Made by a program: the position numbers and the translations under genes. A DNA stretch of 6,874 bases from an uncultured Lachnospiraceae bacterium (GTDB lineage: Bacteria > Bacillota > Clostridia > Lachnospirales > Lachnospiraceae): assembly GCA_902496125.1 (NCBI GenBank), contig CABUZU010000105.1, positions 1 to 6,874 of the forward strand, read 5' to 3'. Below, one piece after another: positions 6,056 to 6,874 of this stretch. The first letter of the stretch is position 1, and each line of letters opens with the position of its first letter. The notes under the pieces were generated by a model. That model was not told where the DNA came from. It ran no database searches and saw only the letters and a list, made by a program, of their open reading frames with translations.

Positions 6056-6291
6056 TCTCTCGTATGCTCCTGTATTAAAATATCAATTAATCGATAGACT
6101 AAATCTCTCGAAAAAGAAATATCTCCTAAATTCTCTTCTATTATCTGTTTCTCTGGTCCTATTTTTGTTATCTTTATTCCATAAATAGTGCCATTTTTCT
6201 TTTTGTTCTCAGTTAAGTAAAATTTTAAAATCGTTGTGTGCTGTTTCTTCTTATCTTCTTTCGTAGCAATCAAATATTCCTTCATTGCCAT
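6052..6291 (-). CDS. Small protein of unknown function (possibly DUF6514-like)
   Basis: A 79-residue soluble protein, first gene of the leftward operon. The open frame can begin at GTG 6303, but I choose ATG 6291 (MAMKEYLI), with GGAGG 5 nt upstream; ATG 6285 (MKEYLI), 11 nt from the same site, is a close alternative. The N-terminal half is lysine-rich with alternating beta-type residues (TTILKFYL at 19-26, TIYGIKITKI at 35-44), followed by a likely C-terminal helix after GDISFSRD (56-63). There are no cysteines, membrane segment or signal peptide. The YGI strand and following 'I...DIS' pattern remind me of the short clostridial DUF6514 proteins, an impression I could not test. It overlaps yigZ by 4 nt, so the two are probably made together. 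Confidence 0.8.
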   Translation of the reverse strand: MAMKEYLIATKEDKKKQHTTILKFYLTENKKKNGTIYGIKITKIGPEKQIIEENLGDISFSRDLVYRLIDILIQEHTRE

Positions 6292-6296
6292 AACAG

Positions 6297-6301
6297 CCTC
6301 C
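6297..6301 (-). promoter_or_regulatory. Ribosome binding site of the 79-aa gene
   Basis: GGAGG, within the longer purine run GGGGTGGAGG, stands 5 nt before ATG 6291 and 11 nt before ATG 6285. It lies inside the longer open frame from GTG 6303, which argues against that GTG being the start. It supports a product of 79 or 77 residues. Confidence 0.65.
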
Positions 6302-6323
6302 ACCCCTATACTTTACACATCCT

Positions 6324-6352
6324 AGTATAACTGATAATATCCATTCTGAAAA
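6324..6352 (-). promoter_or_regulatory. Proximal sigma-A-type promoter of the leftward operon
   Basis: TTTTCA (6352-6347), 17 nt, then TATACT (6329-6324) on the minus strand. The -35 matches 4/6 and the -10 5/6 of the vegetative consensus, with ideal spacing. The expected start is at about 6317, leaving a short leader of about 26 nt before the 79-aa gene. It would transcribe the 79-aa gene, yigZ, folC, the microprotein and the TPR gene. No start-site data support it. Confidence 0.6.
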
Positions 6353-6389
6353 GAATTATTTATCGCAAAATTTTTTCTAATCTTCGTTT

Positions 6390-6398
6390 TTTCGACCA
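6390..6398 (-). promoter_or_regulatory. Spo0A-box-like site in the divergent intergenic region
   Basis: The minus strand reads TGGTCGAAA, matching 8 of 9 positions of the 0A-box pattern TTGTCGAAA, including the TCGA core. It falls just downstream of the distal leftward promoter's -10 and about 38 nt upstream of the proximal promoter's -35, a place where a bound regulator could block the first and influence the second. A single near-match is weak evidence, and similar 7-of-9 matches occur within genes of this window. Confidence 0.3.
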
Positions 6399-6400
6399 TT

Positions 6401-6429
6401 ATCATATCACATTCTAGCTAAGAATGCAA
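6401..6429 (-). promoter_or_regulatory. Candidate distal sigma-A-type promoter of the leftward operon
   Basis: TTGCAT (6429-6424), 17 nt, then TATGAT (6406-6401) on the minus strand. The -35 matches only 3/6, but the -10 matches 5/6 and is preceded by TG one base upstream (extended -10). It would produce a leader of about 100 nt. Its -35 lies 3 nt from the -35 of the rightward PBP promoter, so the two could not easily be occupied at the same time. Confidence 0.4.
6410..6426. repeat. Short inverted repeat between the divergent promoters
   Basis: CATTCT and AGAATG form 6-bp arms around a 5-nt centre. The repeat covers the spacer of the distal leftward promoter and ends 6 nt before the -35 of the PBP promoter, a position typical of an operator. 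It is short enough to be coincidental in AT-rich DNA. Confidence 0.25.
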
Positions 6430-6432
6430 AAC

Positions 6433-6461
6433 TTGAATAATCCTTGCTCTTTTGCTATAAT
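6433..6461 (+). promoter_or_regulatory. Sigma-A-type promoter of the PBP gene
   Basis: TTGAAT (6433-6438), 17 nt, then TATAAT (6456-6461), a perfect -10 with an extended TG at 6453-6454. The -35 matches 4/6. The expected start is at about 6468, giving a leader of about 20 nt that carries AAGGAG (6473-6478) 9 nt before the ATG. It is the best promoter match in the window and implies steady vegetative expression. Confidence 0.75.
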
Positions 6462-6487
6462 AATTTATCGGAAAGGAGTATTTTTTT

Positions 6488-6874
6488 ATGAATTTAGGAA
6501 GAAAAGCAACACTACGTACTGTTAAAAAAACTTGTACTCGTTCCCAGAAACGAAGAACCAAAGTCTACGTTTCATTTATACTTGCTTGTTTTTTAATCGT
6601 TTTACTTATAATCGGTACTACGTGTTCATTAGGCCTTGGTATGGTCAATGGTATTATTGACAGTGCCCCTACCATTACTGCTAATGATGTCAAACCCAAT
6701 AAACTAGCTTCTACGATCTATGACAGCAATGGTAAAGCCATTCAAGTACTTGTAAAATCTGGTGCTAACCGTACAAATATCAAAGACTATTCAACCATTC
6801 CTTCTAATCTTATTAATGCATTTGTATCCGTTGAAGACGAAAGATTTTGGGAGCACAATGGTATTGATTTAAAA
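6488..6874 (+). CDS. Class A penicillin-binding protein, N-terminal part (cut by window end)
   Basis: The first 129 codons of a bifunctional peptidoglycan synthase, open to the window edge. A basic cytosolic tail (1-26, many K and R) precedes one membrane anchor at about 27-52. A short linker then leads into the family 51 glycosyltransferase domain. The motif SVEDERFWEHNGID (114-127) is the first conserved glycosyltransferase motif, EDxxFxxHxG, and E116 is the catalytic glutamate. The LASTIYDSNGKAIQ stretch (73-86) is also typical of PBP1A-type proteins just before this domain. The enzyme would polymerise lipid II outside the membrane. The transpeptidase domain lies beyond the window, so a monofunctional glycosyltransferase cannot be fully excluded, although the sequence before the motif favours the bifunctional class. 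It has its own promoter and is divergent from the leftward operon. Confidence 0.92.
   Translation, partial: MNLGRKATLRTVKKTCTRSQKRRTKVYVSFILACFLIVLLIIGTTCSLGLGMVNGIIDSAPTITANDVKPNKLASTIYDSNGKAIQVLVKSGANRTNIKDYSTIPSNLINAFVSVEDERFWEHNGIDLK

Overview
The window looks like chromosomal DNA from a low-GC, endospore-forming Firmicute, most likely a Clostridia member of the Lachnospiraceae type. The evidence is the AT-rich sequence, the spoIIA–spoVA sporulation block, and FolC, YigZ and a TPR gene placed directly upstream of spoIIAA. That placement is my recollection of Lachnospiraceae gene order, not a computed match. No species is called. I see no mobile element, CRISPR array, tRNA or rRNA.

Layout. 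Nearly everything reads leftward (minus strand) from a divergent intergenic region at about 6304-6487. In transcription order: a 79-aa protein of unknown function; a YigZ/IMPACT-family protein (4-nt ATGA overlap with the previous gene); folC; a previously untracked 43-aa microprotein (1 nt after folC); a 454-aa membrane protein with a zinc ribbon and TPRs; a strong hairpin with a T tract; then spoIIAA, spoIIAB, sigF, spoVAA and spoVAB. At the left edge is the possible start codon of the next spoVA gene. Rightward from 6488 runs the 5' part of a class A penicillin-binding protein, cut by the window end just after the catalytic motif of its glycosyltransferase domain.

How it works together. SpoIIAA, SpoIIAB and sigma-F form the partner-switching module that turns on forespore transcription after asymmetric division. 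SpoVAA and SpoVAB belong to the membrane system that moves dipicolinic acid into the developing spore and out on germination. FolC supplies (polyglutamylated) folates. YigZ is a conserved housekeeping protein of uncertain function. The zinc-ribbon/TPR membrane protein and the microprotein are not functionally assigned, and their linkage to spoIIA is the most open question here.

Regulation visible in the sequence: back-to-back sigma-A-type promoters between the leftward operon and the PBP gene, with a Spo0A-box-like site between them; a terminator/attenuator hairpin whose T tract nearly abuts the spoIIAA ribosome binding site; and a sigma-G-like promoter at the sigF/spoVAA junction. The last is placed so that its transcript would begin at or next to the spoVAA start codon, and spoVAA has no recognisable Shine-Dalgarno sequence.
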